A program made the position numbers and the translations under genes. DNA of 45,632 nucleotides from CAYZMS01 sp964479625 (GTDB lineage: Bacteria > Bacteroidota > Bacteroidia > Chitinophagales > Saprospiraceae), in contig CAYZMS010000031.1 in the NCBI GenBank assembly GCA_964479625.1, forward strand, positions 1-45,632, read 5' to 3'. Under the pieces are notes generated by a model. It worked only from the letters and a program-made list of their open reading frames with translations. It searched no databases and had not been told where the DNA came from. Below, piece after piece: positions 8,807 through 18,250 of the stretch (position 1 is the first letter of the stretch; the number at the start of each line of letters is the position of its first letter).

Positions 8807-11542
8807 TTGAAACCAAGCATATACGTCCTATTACTTTACTGTTTACTGGTTCCGCTTGGAGTAGATGCCCAGATTTTCGATTCCCTGATCCTATCCAGGG
8901 ACACTATTCCTACGGTTTCCGATTCGGTGGGACGGGACTCTCTCATGGGGGCTTTCGCCCGGCAACCGGCCCGTACGATCCGACTTTCGAATAATGGATT
9001 GGATGCCCAGGTGAAATACAATGCCAGGGATTCCATGATCCTCAGTAACCGGGAACAAAAAGCGTATTTGTACGGAAAGGCATTTATTGAATATACCACC
9101 CTAACCCTGGAAGCAAATTATATAGAACTGGATTGGGAGAATAATATAGTCATTGCCGAGGCCGGATTTGACTCTACTACCCAAACTTATCAAACTGTGC
9201 ATTTTGCAGACAAGGAGCAGGTTTTTGATGCGGAGCGTATTCGCTATAATTTCGAAACGGAAAAAGGAATCGTTTTTGATGTTTCTACCCAACAGGACGA
9301 TATCTATTTGCACGGAGGACGTACCAAGTTTTTTGGCGCTAACGAGGCCGATTCCTCCCAGGCAGAAACCGTTTTGTTTGGCCAGGACCTGATCTTTACC
9401 ACCTGTGATCTGCCCCATCCACACTTTGGGATCCGAAGCTCAAAGCAAAAGGTGGTCCCGAACAAGCAGGTAATTGTGGGGCCGTCCCAGTTAGAAATCA
9501 TGGGAGCCCCTACACCCTTGTGGCTGCCTTTCGGTTTTTTTCCCATCAGTAAAAGCAATGGTAAATCGGGTTTATTGTTCCCCAGAGATTATGAGTTTTC
9601 AGAACAATGGGGTTTTGGCCTTCGGGATGTAGGTTGGTTCTTTCCTATTAACGATAATTTCAATTTGGCCTTAAGATCTAATATTTACTTTCGGGGCACC
9701 TGGGGAATAAGCGCCTCTTCCCAATACCGGCAACGCTACAAGTACGCCGGTTCTATCGAATTGGGGTATGATAGTCGCAATAATCTGGTCAATGACACTT
9801 TGCGCCTTCGTAACAATAGCGGTCGTTTGCGCTGGAGTCATCGACAGGATCGTGCAGCCCATCCCTATAATTCCTTTGGCGGTTCGATCAATATTCAGGC
9901 GAATAATTACCAGAGCAATGTATTCAACGATCCCGGTAACGTCCTCCAGAGTCAGTTTTCCTCCAATATGACCTTTACCCGAAACTTTCCGGACCAGCCT
10001 TTTACCTTCACTGCAGCATTTAACCATACCCAGAATACACAGAACAACCAGGTGGTCATTAATTTTCCCGACATGCGGTTTCAAACCCAGGCTCTTTATC
10101 CCTTTCGAAGAAAAAATGTGGGAGGGAACCAGCGCAGATGGTATGAAGACATTGTCGTTCGGTACACAGCAGAAGGGAAAAGCAGGATCACGGCTACCGA
10201 TACTACCTTATTTGAGCCGGAAACCCTGGAAAATGCCCGGTTCGGGATTCAGCAAAACCTCGCCCTCAGCAATTCCTTCAAGTTGTTTAAGTACTTTAAC
10301 CTCAACCCGAATATTCAATACAGGGAAGTCTGGCAATGGAAAACACTGGACCGGGAATTTGATCCAAGCTTACAGGAAATTGAAATAGACAGCTTTATCG
10401 ATCCTGAAACCGGGGAAACCTTTTTCGATACTACGGTGGTATCCCAGGGGGAAGTGGTGACCGATACCGTAAGCGGTTTTGCCCCCTGGCGTACTTACAG
10501 CGCAGGTTTGAGCCTACAGACCCGAATATTCGGAACCCTGCTTTTTCGAAAAGGAAAGATCAGAGGGCTAAGGCACGAATTCCGTCCAACCTTTGGCTTT
10601 ACCTTTGCCCCCGATTACCTTGATCCATCCCTTGGATATTACCAGGAAGTGCAAATAGATCCGGAGAATCCCGACCAGACGCAAATTTTTGATCGTTTTC
10701 AGGGGGGCATCTTTGGAAGCCCGCCGAGGGCGGGTCAGCAAATGGCTCTTACTTATTCTCTGAATAATATTTTCCAGGCAAAGGTCTTTTCGAAAAAAGA
10801 TTCTACGATAAAAGATGTGAAACTGATCGACAACCTGGTCGTAAACGGCAGCTATAACTTTGCAGCAGATTCCCTGAACTGGTCCCCTGTGAACCTTCGC
10901 ACCACTGCCCGTTTTTTTAAAGGGATCACCACCGTCGGAATTAGTGCTCAATGGGATCCCTATATTAAAAACGAACGCAATCAACGTTTGAACACCTTTG
11001 CCATTGATGCTACCGGGGATTTGCTTCGATTTGATAACGCCCGTTTTACCTTCACGACTAATATTACGGTTGGTAAGCTTCGGGAACTACTTTTTGGAGA
11101 ACCGGAAGAGGTGGTCGAAGACCTGGAAGAGGAGGCCCGGAAGCGCAGACGCAGGGCCAGAGAAGGGGCTGAAGAAGACTTTTTGAGTTTATTTGAAAAT
11201 TTCCGACTCTCCCATAACCTGGCCTTCGGCTGGGAAGATAGAGGAAAGGGCCCCGAATTCAATATGACCACCCATGCCCTTAATGCCAGGGGGCAAATCA
11301 CCCTTACTCCAAACTGGAGCCTGAATGTAGGCAATATCGGTTATGATTTTGTGCGAAAGGATTTCTCCTATCCTTCCCTGGGTTTATTGCGGGACCTGCA
11401 TTGCTGGGAAATGAGTGTCAATTGGCAACCAACCCGCTCCGTTTATAGTTTTAACCTTCGAGTCAAACCAGGTACCCTCGACTTCCTAAAGGTACCTTAC
11501 CAGCGAAATAATGCCGATGGATTTACAGATCCCTTTCAGTAG
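8807..11542 (+). CDS. lptD: LPS assembly outer-membrane protein LptD
   Basis: About 911 residues: signal peptide, an OstA-like periplasmic beta-jellyroll (about 50-250) and a C-terminal beta-barrel with alternating aromatic strands that ends close to the C-terminus. LptD inserts lipopolysaccharide into the outer leaflet as the last step of the Lpt bridge. An open frame extends back to 8558, but that stretch reads antisense through the amidase gene. I choose TTG 8807 because a lysine and a hydrophobic stretch ending V-D-A-Q follow at once; there is no ATG in the right place. An Arg/Glu-rich insert (about 858-880 in genomic order 11100-11170) sits in a loop. Cysteine pairs typical of proteobacterial LptD are not evident. 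Confidence 0.88.
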   Translation: MKPSIYVLLLYCLLVPLGVDAQIFDSLILSRDTIPTVSDSVGRDSLMGAFARQPARTIRLSNNGLDAQVKYNARDSMILSNREQKAYLYGKAFIEYTTLTLEANYIELDWENNIVIAEAGFDSTTQTYQTVHFADKEQVFDAERIRYNFETEKGIVFDVSTQQDDIYLHGGRTKFFGANEADSSQAETVLFGQDLIFTTCDLPHPHFGIRSSKQKVVPNKQVIVGPSQLEIMGAPTPLWLPFGFFPISKSNGKSGLLFPRDYEFSEQWGFGLRDVGWFFPINDNFNLALRSNIYFRGTWGISASSQYRQRYKYAGSIELGYDSRNNLVNDTLRLRNNSGRLRWSHRQDRAAHPYNSFGGSINIQANNYQSNVFNDPGNVLQSQFSSNMTFTRNFPDQPFTFTAAFNHTQNTQNNQVVINFPDMRFQTQALYPFRRKNVGGNQRRWYEDIVVRYTAEGKSRITATDTTLFEPETLENARFGIQQNLALSNSFKLFKYFNLNPNIQYREVWQWKTLDREFDPSLQEIEIDSFIDPETGETFFDTTVVSQGEVVTDTVSGFAPWRTYSAGLSLQTRIFGTLLFRKGKIRGLRHEFRPTFGFTFAPDYLDPSLGYYQEVQIDPENPDQTQIFDRFQGGIFGSPPRAGQQMALTYSLNNIFQAKVFSKKDSTIKDVKLIDNLVVNGSYNFAADSLNWSPVNLRTTARFFKGITTVGISAQWDPYIKNERNQRLNTFAIDATGDLLRFDNARFTFTTNITVGKLRELLFGEPEEVVEDLEEEARKRRRRAREGAEEDFLSLFENFRLSHNLAFGWEDRGKGPEFNMTTHALNARGQITLTPNWSLNVGNIGYDFVRKDFSYPSLGLLRDLHCWEMSVNWQPTRSVYSFNLRVKPGTLDFLKVPYQRNNADGFTDPFQ

Positions 11543-11664
11543 CCTTTAACCCCGGTACGTCAACTTCCGCCGGCATCGGACAAAGGGAGGTGTAGACGGG
11601 TACTTAAGAGTGGGGGGAATTCCTAAAAATAGTTAATAGTTTTCAGGCCTTTTATTGAACACAA

Positions 11665-11706
11665 AATGTTCCCTGTGGGGAAAATAATTTCCCCACAGGG
11701 AACATT
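11665..11706. terminator. Perfect 19-bp hairpin, bidirectional terminator
   Basis: Left arm 11665-11683 (AATGTTCCCTGTGGGGAAA) and right arm 11688-11706 are perfect reverse complements around the 4-base loop ATAA. The hairpin lies between the convergent lptD and the giant T9SS gene. No T-run follows on either side, so stem strength alone would have to act. Confidence 0.75.
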
Positions 11707-11762
11707 GAGGTTAGCCCGAATATCAAGAGTACTAAGTACTATACCCCGTACCGTCTTTGGGC

Positions 11763-14700
11763 TTATCGCTTAAAGATGCGCTTATGCAGTACATGTCTCC
11801 CAAACTGGATCTTCACGATGTAGAGCCCTTCTGGCAATGGTGCGAGGGATACTTGGTTGGTATTCCAGACTTCTGCGCTAAGCGTGCGACCATCCGAGCT
11901 GAAAATGCGAACGATATCCGGAGTCAGTCCATATGGAGTCGAAATATTCAGCAGCCCGTCGGTGGGGTTGGGGTAGACGGTGACATTTTGCTCCAGGTCG
12001 ATCAGGCTGATCTTTTCAGGCTGGTCGATGGTCTCCTTTTGAGCGAAAGTAACGGTCGTACTCATACCTTGCAATCCCTGCAGGTTTGCCTGGTGATCCA
12101 TCTGTACTGCCCGATCCACTTCAAGACGGCTATCGGTAAACCCGGCAATATCATCCTTTATACCGATCAGGTGAGCAACCGGTCCATAGCCGGACACCTC
12201 ATTTTGGTCGGTGCGGGTTAGTGCGATCTCAAACCGGCCCTCTTCCGGAAAGTGCTCGGCAAGCGGCTCCAGGTTGACCCCGGGCTCCCCAAGCCAAGTT
12301 GCGGGAAATTCGATGTAAACACTATCTGCGTGCAGTACGGCAGGATCATAGTAAATCGAAAAGGCCAAACCGTAAATATCCTCCACCGTGTTTTCTGCTG
12401 CACCCAATATGATCGGAATGGAGAATTGTTCCTCTTCGGGTAACTCACCATCCTCCGGAAGTTCAAATCCGATCGGAGGATCGAACTCGGTTCCGGGTAG
12501 AGGCGCTTGTTCGTTGATGGTGCCACGATCCAATCCGTAATTTTGTTTGAGGACATCGATATCTTCCCGGTTGATCCGGCCGTCGCCATTACAATCTGCG
12601 AATTTGAAATTGAGGCCGCTGACAAAGGCGTTATTCCAGTTTGTGGCAGGAATGCCTTCCCAGGCATTAGTGGCGGCATCGGTCTGGTTTCTGGAAAGAC
12701 CTTCCTTGCCAAAGGCTACTCCAATATGAAGCAGGTCGTAGTGGTTAGCAATACCGTCATTATTGGCATCTCCGGGCCACACTTCTTCCTCATTGAAACA
12801 GGCTGGCGGGATGACCTCCACCTTCCATTCACAAATTTGTGTATCAGGCCTGGCTACTGATTTCAAATAGAATATATAGGAAGTATTAGTAGCTGCACTC
12901 AATGAATCAATGCGCAGATACCCCTTTTCGAAAGTGACGGTGTCGAGGAAATCCCCATTCAAATACAGGAAGAATAATTCATTGGGGTCCGGTTGATAAT
13001 TTTCAAAGAACAACTCGGCAACAAAGAATCCTTCTTCTTTACAAGCTGAGGTCTCGGCGAGTAATATGCCATCTGCACAATTTCCGACACAGGAGATGGG
13101 TTCCACAAAAGTGCTGAGGCAGCAATCGGACTCTCTTAGCAGGCAAACCTGAAATTTCTGAGGAAAGGCCGCATCGGTTATAAAGGCATTAAAACGATAG
13201 GGTAGCTCATCAGCCCGGAAGGTATCGATCACATTACCATTGGGCGCGGTGATTGCAAAATAGGCCAGGTCATCCTTATAGTAATCGAAATTTACGGCAA
13301 TCACATAACTTCCATCGGAATTACACCTTTGGGCCTCCATACGCAGGTTGGCCATTCCACAATCCGGTATTCGGCATTCAACCGGGCCAAATTCTGTAAA
13401 CTCAAAACAGGTTGGATCATTTACATCAATCAGGAAAAGATCGTATTGGGTATGCCCGTCTGCCCGGAAAGGACCGATCACCTGCACAGGGTCAGCGTAG
13501 GAGAAAGGTCCAAAAACCTGTCCGTCAATAAATGCAAGGTATCTTCCCTCGTTTTTCCCAGGTTCAAATTTAAATTGCAGAAAGAAGGACTCCTCTGCGC
13601 AGTCTACTACCTCTGTCTGCAGGCCTCTGAATCCGCAGAAGGGTGGGCAGGAAGGAACCGTAAAGGTCGTCCTGGCGCAACAATTCGGCTGGTCATTAAC
13701 ACAAACCTTTGCCTCTACAACCGCTCCTGATGGCCGTTTCGGCAGGAATTGGCTGATCTCCAGAGGGAGGTCAGCTAGTTTGTAGTAGCCAACAGCTTCG
13801 CCGTCTAGGTACAGGTCGAAATACTCATTGGCGGAGTTCTCGTGGTTAAAGTCGACAAATAGCCGAACCTCTCCATTCGGTTGGCATTCGAGTACTTCAA
13901 CCAGCAGGTCCCTTACTTCACATGCATTGCAGTTGGTGGGCTCGAATCGTTTGCGCAAACCACAATTGGGATCATCGATATCTTCAACCGTCACCAACAA
14001 ACCACCGTCATCAGGATACTCAAACGGCCCAATTTCCAGGGGTAGATCATCATAGGAGAAGAGTCCCAGGCTGTCGTTGTCAATACCAAGGCTGAAGGCT
14101 CTGCCCGTGCCTTTATGGTCAAAATCAATTACCAGATGGAAAGTACCATCATCTGCACAGGGGGGTTGTTTAATTCGAAGTTCAGGGCCAAATACACAAT
14201 CATCTGGCCTGCAATTAATTTCATATTCAATACCGACCTCACAGTCAGGGTTTTGAGGGTCGGAGATGATCAGGGCATCCTTTTCTCCCGGGCTTCCCGG
14301 AAGACCATCGACCCAAGTGGGGAAGTCTTCGCTATTCCAGATGCCCTTGTAACCATTTTTGGTTTTCACCAGGAGGTCCTTATTGGGCAAATCTGTTTTC
14401 AAATCGACAAAAACCGCATAAGTGCCATCTTCGCAGGCCCAATCCAGGATATCCAGACCATACAGACGGCATTCTTCTTCCTGGTTAAGGCAGAGATTGT
14501 CGACATTTAGCCCTAAACCACCTACTAACAGCGATTGAATATTGCCCGTGAAATGGAGTCTGCCCCTACGACCGGAACCCGTTGCTGGTTCTACCGTTAC
14601 CCGGACGGAAGAACCAAGTTGATAGACTCCCCGGGTAAGATCTGGCAGTAGGATGGGTTCTGCTCCATTGGCGCTAAGATTTATTAATCCACCTTCGTTG

Positions 14701-16475
14701 TAATAATCAAAAGTGGCCTTTTTCACCGGTTCAGGATAGCCGTTAAAGTTATAAGCGGTGCTTATGCCTTCGTGATGTAAATAGGCACCCTGAAAGCTTT
14801 GGTACTCCGGTCGGTTAGAGGTTGAAAACACTAGCAGAGACTCAAAATACTCCGTCCAGTCAAGGGTTTGCAAGGGGATCAACCGAACCTGTACCCCGGA
14901 TTCTGAAAAGACTACTGAACCCGGACGGTCTCCTAAATTGCCACCATAGGCTTCCCTGTCAAGGCGTTCAAATTCAATACAGGTTTGAAAATAGGGGGGA
15001 CAATAGGGTTTTTCCACCCAGGCTGCTGCACAGCAGCCCACAGAAGTACTGGTAGAATCCTTTGTACAAGCTTTTACTTCAAAATGAGTGGCCTCGGTGA
15101 GTACCTGTACATCGAAAAGTCGAATAGGAAGTTCCTTGGCAGAATAAGGGCCAAAAGACTTGTTTTCAATAAAAAGATAGAATGGGAAGTTTGGTTGGGC
15201 GTTGCTGGTAAAGTTCAGGTAGACATCCAGGTCATAGCCATTTTTTGGAGTGCAACCCAACACATCTACCTTTACTGATTCGATCTGGCAGGTGTCTTTG
15301 CACTCCCTTACTTTGGCCAGGGTGCGAGCACAACAATCACCTGCATTGGTGAGGCAGACCTTGACCTCCGGAGGTGCATTTGCAGCAATAGAACTATAAT
15401 CAATGCGAACGGGAAGGTCTTCCAGCTTAAATTCGGATGCACTTGCTCCATTTATAGAAACCAGAAACGAATTAGGGCGGGTACTGTCAACTAATCGATA
15501 ATCAAAATCTAAGGTCAGGAAACTACTCCCATCTGCTTCGCATTCAGGATAAAACCAGGCCTCCAGATTGTCGATAGCACAATTAGCTACCGAACAATCT
15601 GGGCCTTGAAAAAGCGTATCGAATTTGCAATTGGGATTATAATTATCGAAAAATTGGATGTAATACTCAGTTGAATTATAACTGCTTACCGGCCCTACCC
15701 GCTGAATGGGGAAATCAAAATAGGGGCCGAAAATCTCGTTGTTCACAATCACTGTAAAGCCTACTGAGTCGGAAGCTGGCTTTCCTTCTCCTTCGAAATA
15801 CAAATAAAAGGTACCGGCTGCAGTACAGGCACTGGTGGTGATTTTGGAGATCTTTGGTCGGCAGGTTTCCAGGGAGGAGAAACAAAAACCTGCAATGATC
15901 AATTCCTGCCCGCCAATGGTAAGATCGTTTAGTTTTCCTTTTAGACAAATGGTGCCGAAGGGAAGCCAGGTGTTTGTCGTATTCCTCAATTTCACCTCGG
16001 CAAAAACCCCAGGGGTAATTTCCTTGCCATCCAGTTCGGCCAGGGAGTTAAGGATAAGTATGGAATCGCCATTGGCTGCAATATTGATAGAGCCTCCTCC
16101 TTCGTAAAAATCAAAGCAAAGGCGTTCGACCTTTCCATTGGTCTCCTTGAAATTGAAATGGAAGTTGAGGTTGGAAGGCATTAAGAACGGGCCTTCCGGT
16201 TTTTCGTTATCCGTGATGGCATTAAAGGGTAGATCGGGCCAGATCCAAAGCTTCCCCTTATCTGAGGTCCCGTCTTCATATAAGAAAGGCTTAAAGGAAA
16301 CAGCCACTTCCGATTCAGTCAGAAGAATGCCTTCTAGATCTCCGGAAATGAGGGAATCCTTCTGCAAAGCCTTGAAGGTCAGGCAACTGCTTGCTGTTGT
16401 CTGTGCGCCGGCGCCAAAGGCTATCAGGAGCCCCAGTTGGATCAGAAAGAAGGTAATCGGTTTAGGATAGTTCAT
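11763..16475 (-). CDS. Giant secreted Cys-rich protein with T9SS sorting domain
   Basis: About 1570 residues. Signal peptide 1-24 (start ATG 16475; an upstream in-frame ATG at 16520 adds polar residues). Two related ~190-residue domains with paired cysteines (about 27-215 and 515-700) alternate with nine ~90-residue repeats (three then six, about 215-510 and 700-1225), each bounded by cysteines and often holding C-C and D-L-P-L/V-x-I. Then come two calcium-loop dockerin-like motifs (D-A-N-N-D-G-I-A-N near 1235; D-C-N-G-D-G-R-I-N near 1285), a cohesin-like domain (about 1310-1460) and a type A T9SS C-terminal domain starting at V-Y-P-N-P-T (about 1498-1570). It should be exported by T9SS to the surface or outside. 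No catalytic motif is seen; adhesion or a structural role is a guess. Confidence 0.85.
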   Translation of the reverse strand: MNYPKPITFFLIQLGLLIAFGAGAQTTASSCLTFKALQKDSLISGDLEGILLTESEVAVSFKPFLYEDGTSDKGKLWIWPDLPFNAITDNEKPEGPFLMPSNLNFHFNFKETNGKVERLCFDFYEGGGSINIAANGDSILILNSLAELDGKEITPGVFAEVKLRNTTNTWLPFGTICLKGKLNDLTIGGQELIIAGFCFSSLETCRPKISKITTSACTAAGTFYLYFEGEGKPASDSVGFTVIVNNEIFGPYFDFPIQRVGPVSSYNSTEYYIQFFDNYNPNCKFDTLFQGPDCSVANCAIDNLEAWFYPECEADGSSFLTLDFDYRLVDSTRPNSFLVSINGASASEFKLEDLPVRIDYSSIAANAPPEVKVCLTNAGDCCARTLAKVRECKDTCQIESVKVDVLGCTPKNGYDLDVYLNFTSNAQPNFPFYLFIENKSFGPYSAKELPIRLFDVQVLTEATHFEVKACTKDSTSTSVGCCAAAWVEKPYCPPYFQTCIEFERLDREAYGGNLGDRPGSVVFSESGVQVRLIPLQTLDWTEYFESLLVFSTSNRPEYQSFQGAYLHHEGISTAYNFNGYPEPVKKATFDYYNEGGLINLSANGAEPILLPDLTRGVYQLGSSVRVTVEPATGSGRRGRLHFTGNIQSLLVGGLGLNVDNLCLNQEEECRLYGLDILDWACEDGTYAVFVDLKTDLPNKDLLVKTKNGYKGIWNSEDFPTWVDGLPGSPGEKDALIISDPQNPDCEVGIEYEINCRPDDCVFGPELRIKQPPCADDGTFHLVIDFDHKGTGRAFSLGIDNDSLGLFSYDDLPLEIGPFEYPDDGGLLVTVEDIDDPNCGLRKRFEPTNCNACEVRDLLVEVLECQPNGEVRLFVDFNHENSANEYFDLYLDGEAVGYYKLADLPLEISQFLPKRPSGAVVEAKVCVNDQPNCCARTTFTVPSCPPFCGFRGLQTEVVDCAEESFFLQFKFEPGKNEGRYLAFIDGQVFGPFSYADPVQVIGPFRADGHTQYDLFLIDVNDPTCFEFTEFGPVECRIPDCGMANLRMEAQRCNSDGSYVIAVNFDYYKDDLAYFAITAPNGNVIDTFRADELPYRFNAFITDAAFPQKFQVCLLRESDCCLSTFVEPISCVGNCADGILLAETSACKEEGFFVAELFFENYQPDPNELFFLYLNGDFLDTVTFEKGYLRIDSLSAATNTSYIFYLKSVARPDTQICEWKVEVIPPACFNEEEVWPGDANNDGIANHYDLLHIGVAFGKEGLSRNQTDAATNAWEGIPATNWNNAFVSGLNFKFADCNGDGRINREDIDVLKQNYGLDRGTINEQAPLPGTEFDPPIGFELPEDGELPEEEQFSIPIILGAAENTVEDIYGLAFSIYYDPAVLHADSVYIEFPATWLGEPGVNLEPLAEHFPEEGRFEIALTRTDQNEVSGYGPVAHLIGIKDDIAGFTDSRLEVDRAVQMDHQANLQGLQGMSTTVTFAQKETIDQPEKISLIDLEQNVTVYPNPTDGLLNISTPYGLTPDIVRIFSSDGRTLSAEVWNTNQVSLAPLPEGLYIVKIQFGRHVLHKRIFKR

Positions 16476-16657
16476 GGTAAAGAGGTTAAAGGGACGACGA
16501 TTAGAAACATTAGTGAACAATACAAAAATGAAGGAAATCAGATACCTTTGGAAATATTTATTTGGAGTAAAATTGGATTTTTTTGTTTAGTTTTAAGTAG
16601 GAATTTTTTTAAAAACCTGATAGTCATTGGTTTAAGAAAATGCTATTGAAAAAATAA

Positions 16658-18115
16658 TTGACTTTTTTGAAAAAGCCCAAACTAATTAAAAATCTGGAAT
16701 TGATGAACCGGCGGGAATTGACCCGGTTTTGCGCCTTTGTGCACTCTCCTTATCATTGTAAACATGAGGACGTGCAACAACTGATTCATTATTTGGATGG
16801 GCTGTATCCGGACTTTCCATTCGAAAAGATCAGTAGACAGCATCTGGCAAAAGTTGTTTTTCCTTTCGACGAAAGCCGAGACAGGAAGTTACCCCCTGTA
16901 ATGACTTACGCTCAGCGTCAGGTGGAGCAGTTCTGGGCAATGGAGCAATACCAGCAACAGGAATCACAACAGGTCATTGACCTGATGACGGCCTTTCGAC
17001 AGAAGAAAAGTACCGCCCAGTTCGAACGGCTTTTGGAGAAAAGAGCAATAGAAGTTGCCCCCCCGGCCGATTACCTTTACCACTATAAAAGAGCACTGGA
17101 GGCGGGAGCCTTTTTCGAATCTTATGAACGGGAGGTACAGGAACCCCACCTGAGGAACAGGCAAACCCAGTTGGATTTATTCTATTTCAAGGAAAAGCTA
17201 AAAAATGCCTGCGAGGTCCAGGTACGTCTGAATATCCTGAGCATGGATTACGAGATGTCGCTCCTGGAAACGGTGTTGGAAATGATCCGGCAGCGACAAA
17301 AATATTTTGAGCGTCAGGCAGGGGTATACACTTATTTCTTAGTCTATCGCATGCTGGAAAATCCTAATAGGAAGACCTTTCAGCAAGCATTGGATTATTT
17401 TCTTTCCCAGCAACTCGACCTCGGGCTTACCGAACGCATGGAATTATACAACTACTTCATGAATTTTTGTATAGGGCGGATCAACCGGGGAGAAAAGGAA
17501 TGGTTGCAGGATGTTTTCGAATTGTATAGAGACCAATTGGAAAATGGGTTACTGCTTGAAGAAGGCTCATTATCCGAGTGGGATTACAAAAACATTGTTA
17601 CGACTGGTCTTCGGCTAGAGCAACTGGATTGGGTAAGGGAATTTATTGAGCAATACCGGGAGCTTTTACCCCCTGATGTTCGCGACAATGCTTACCTTTT
17701 TAATTTGGCATCCTGGCACTATTTTGCAGGTGAATTTCCCGAGGTTCTAGAGCTTATCAGAGAGGTGGAATACCGGGATATCCGGTACAGCTTGGGGGCA
17801 AAGGCGCTCTTGTTACGCACCTACTACGACATGGACTTACTAGAGCCCCTTTTATCCCTTACGGGCTCCTTTAGGAATTATCTGAAGCGTAATCATTTGC
17901 TGGCAGAAGGACGCCGGCTGGGTTATGCCAATTTGTTTCGTCTAACTAGAAAAGCGGCTCAGCTGCGGTCGCGCCTATCCTACGAACCCACCCAACGGAT
18001 CCGGGAAGAACTCCTTCGGTTAAAAATTGAACTGGAGCAGGTCGATAGCCTTGTCAACCGTTCCTGGCTTGAAGCCAAGTTGGATCTATTGGAGGAAAAA
18101 TTAGCAGTAGAGTAG
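16658..18115 (+). CDS. Helical protein of unknown function
   Basis: 485 residues, no signal peptide or membrane segment, rich in Leu, Glu, Arg and Gln, and apparently all helical in a manner suggesting TPR-like or similar repeats. The N-terminus carries E-L-x-R-F-x-x-F-V-H-S-P-Y-H-x-K-H, a pattern I associate with uncharacterised Saprospiria proteins (from memory, not searched). The open frame starts at TTG 16658; the first ATG (16703) would cut into that motif, so the TTG is preferred. The 182-base divergent gap before it is very AT-rich, with no clear promoter. I cannot give a function. Confidence 0.7.
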   Translation: MTFLKKPKLIKNLELMNRRELTRFCAFVHSPYHCKHEDVQQLIHYLDGLYPDFPFEKISRQHLAKVVFPFDESRDRKLPPVMTYAQRQVEQFWAMEQYQQQESQQVIDLMTAFRQKKSTAQFERLLEKRAIEVAPPADYLYHYKRALEAGAFFESYEREVQEPHLRNRQTQLDLFYFKEKLKNACEVQVRLNILSMDYEMSLLETVLEMIRQRQKYFERQAGVYTYFLVYRMLENPNRKTFQQALDYFLSQQLDLGLTERMELYNYFMNFCIGRINRGEKEWLQDVFELYRDQLENGLLLEEGSLSEWDYKNIVTTGLRLEQLDWVREFIEQYRELLPPDVRDNAYLFNLASWHYFAGEFPEVLELIREVEYRDIRYSLGAKALLLRTYYDMDLLEPLLSLTGSFRNYLKRNHLLAEGRRLGYANLFRLTRKAAQLRSRLSYEPTQRIREELLRLKIELEQVDSLVNRSWLEAKLDLLEEKLAVE

Positions 18116-18120
18116 TACAG

Positions 18121-18177
18121 GGCCTGGTTGCCCATGATGATGAAGGTACTATTCATCAATTGCGTACAGGCCGTTTT
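18121..18177 (+). terminator. Possible nested-hairpin terminator
   Basis: An outer stem GGCCTG (18121-18126) / CAGGCC (18167-18172) encloses an inner stem TGATGAA (18138-18144) / TTCATCA (18152-18158), followed by GTTTTG. It sits just after the preceding stop codon. Confidence 0.4.
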
Positions 18178-18250
18178 GCTTCTTCCCCTTGATTATCTAT
18201 TTTAAGGGTTCGTTTCGAATTTTTCTTTCCTAAGCCTAAAATGCTCACCG

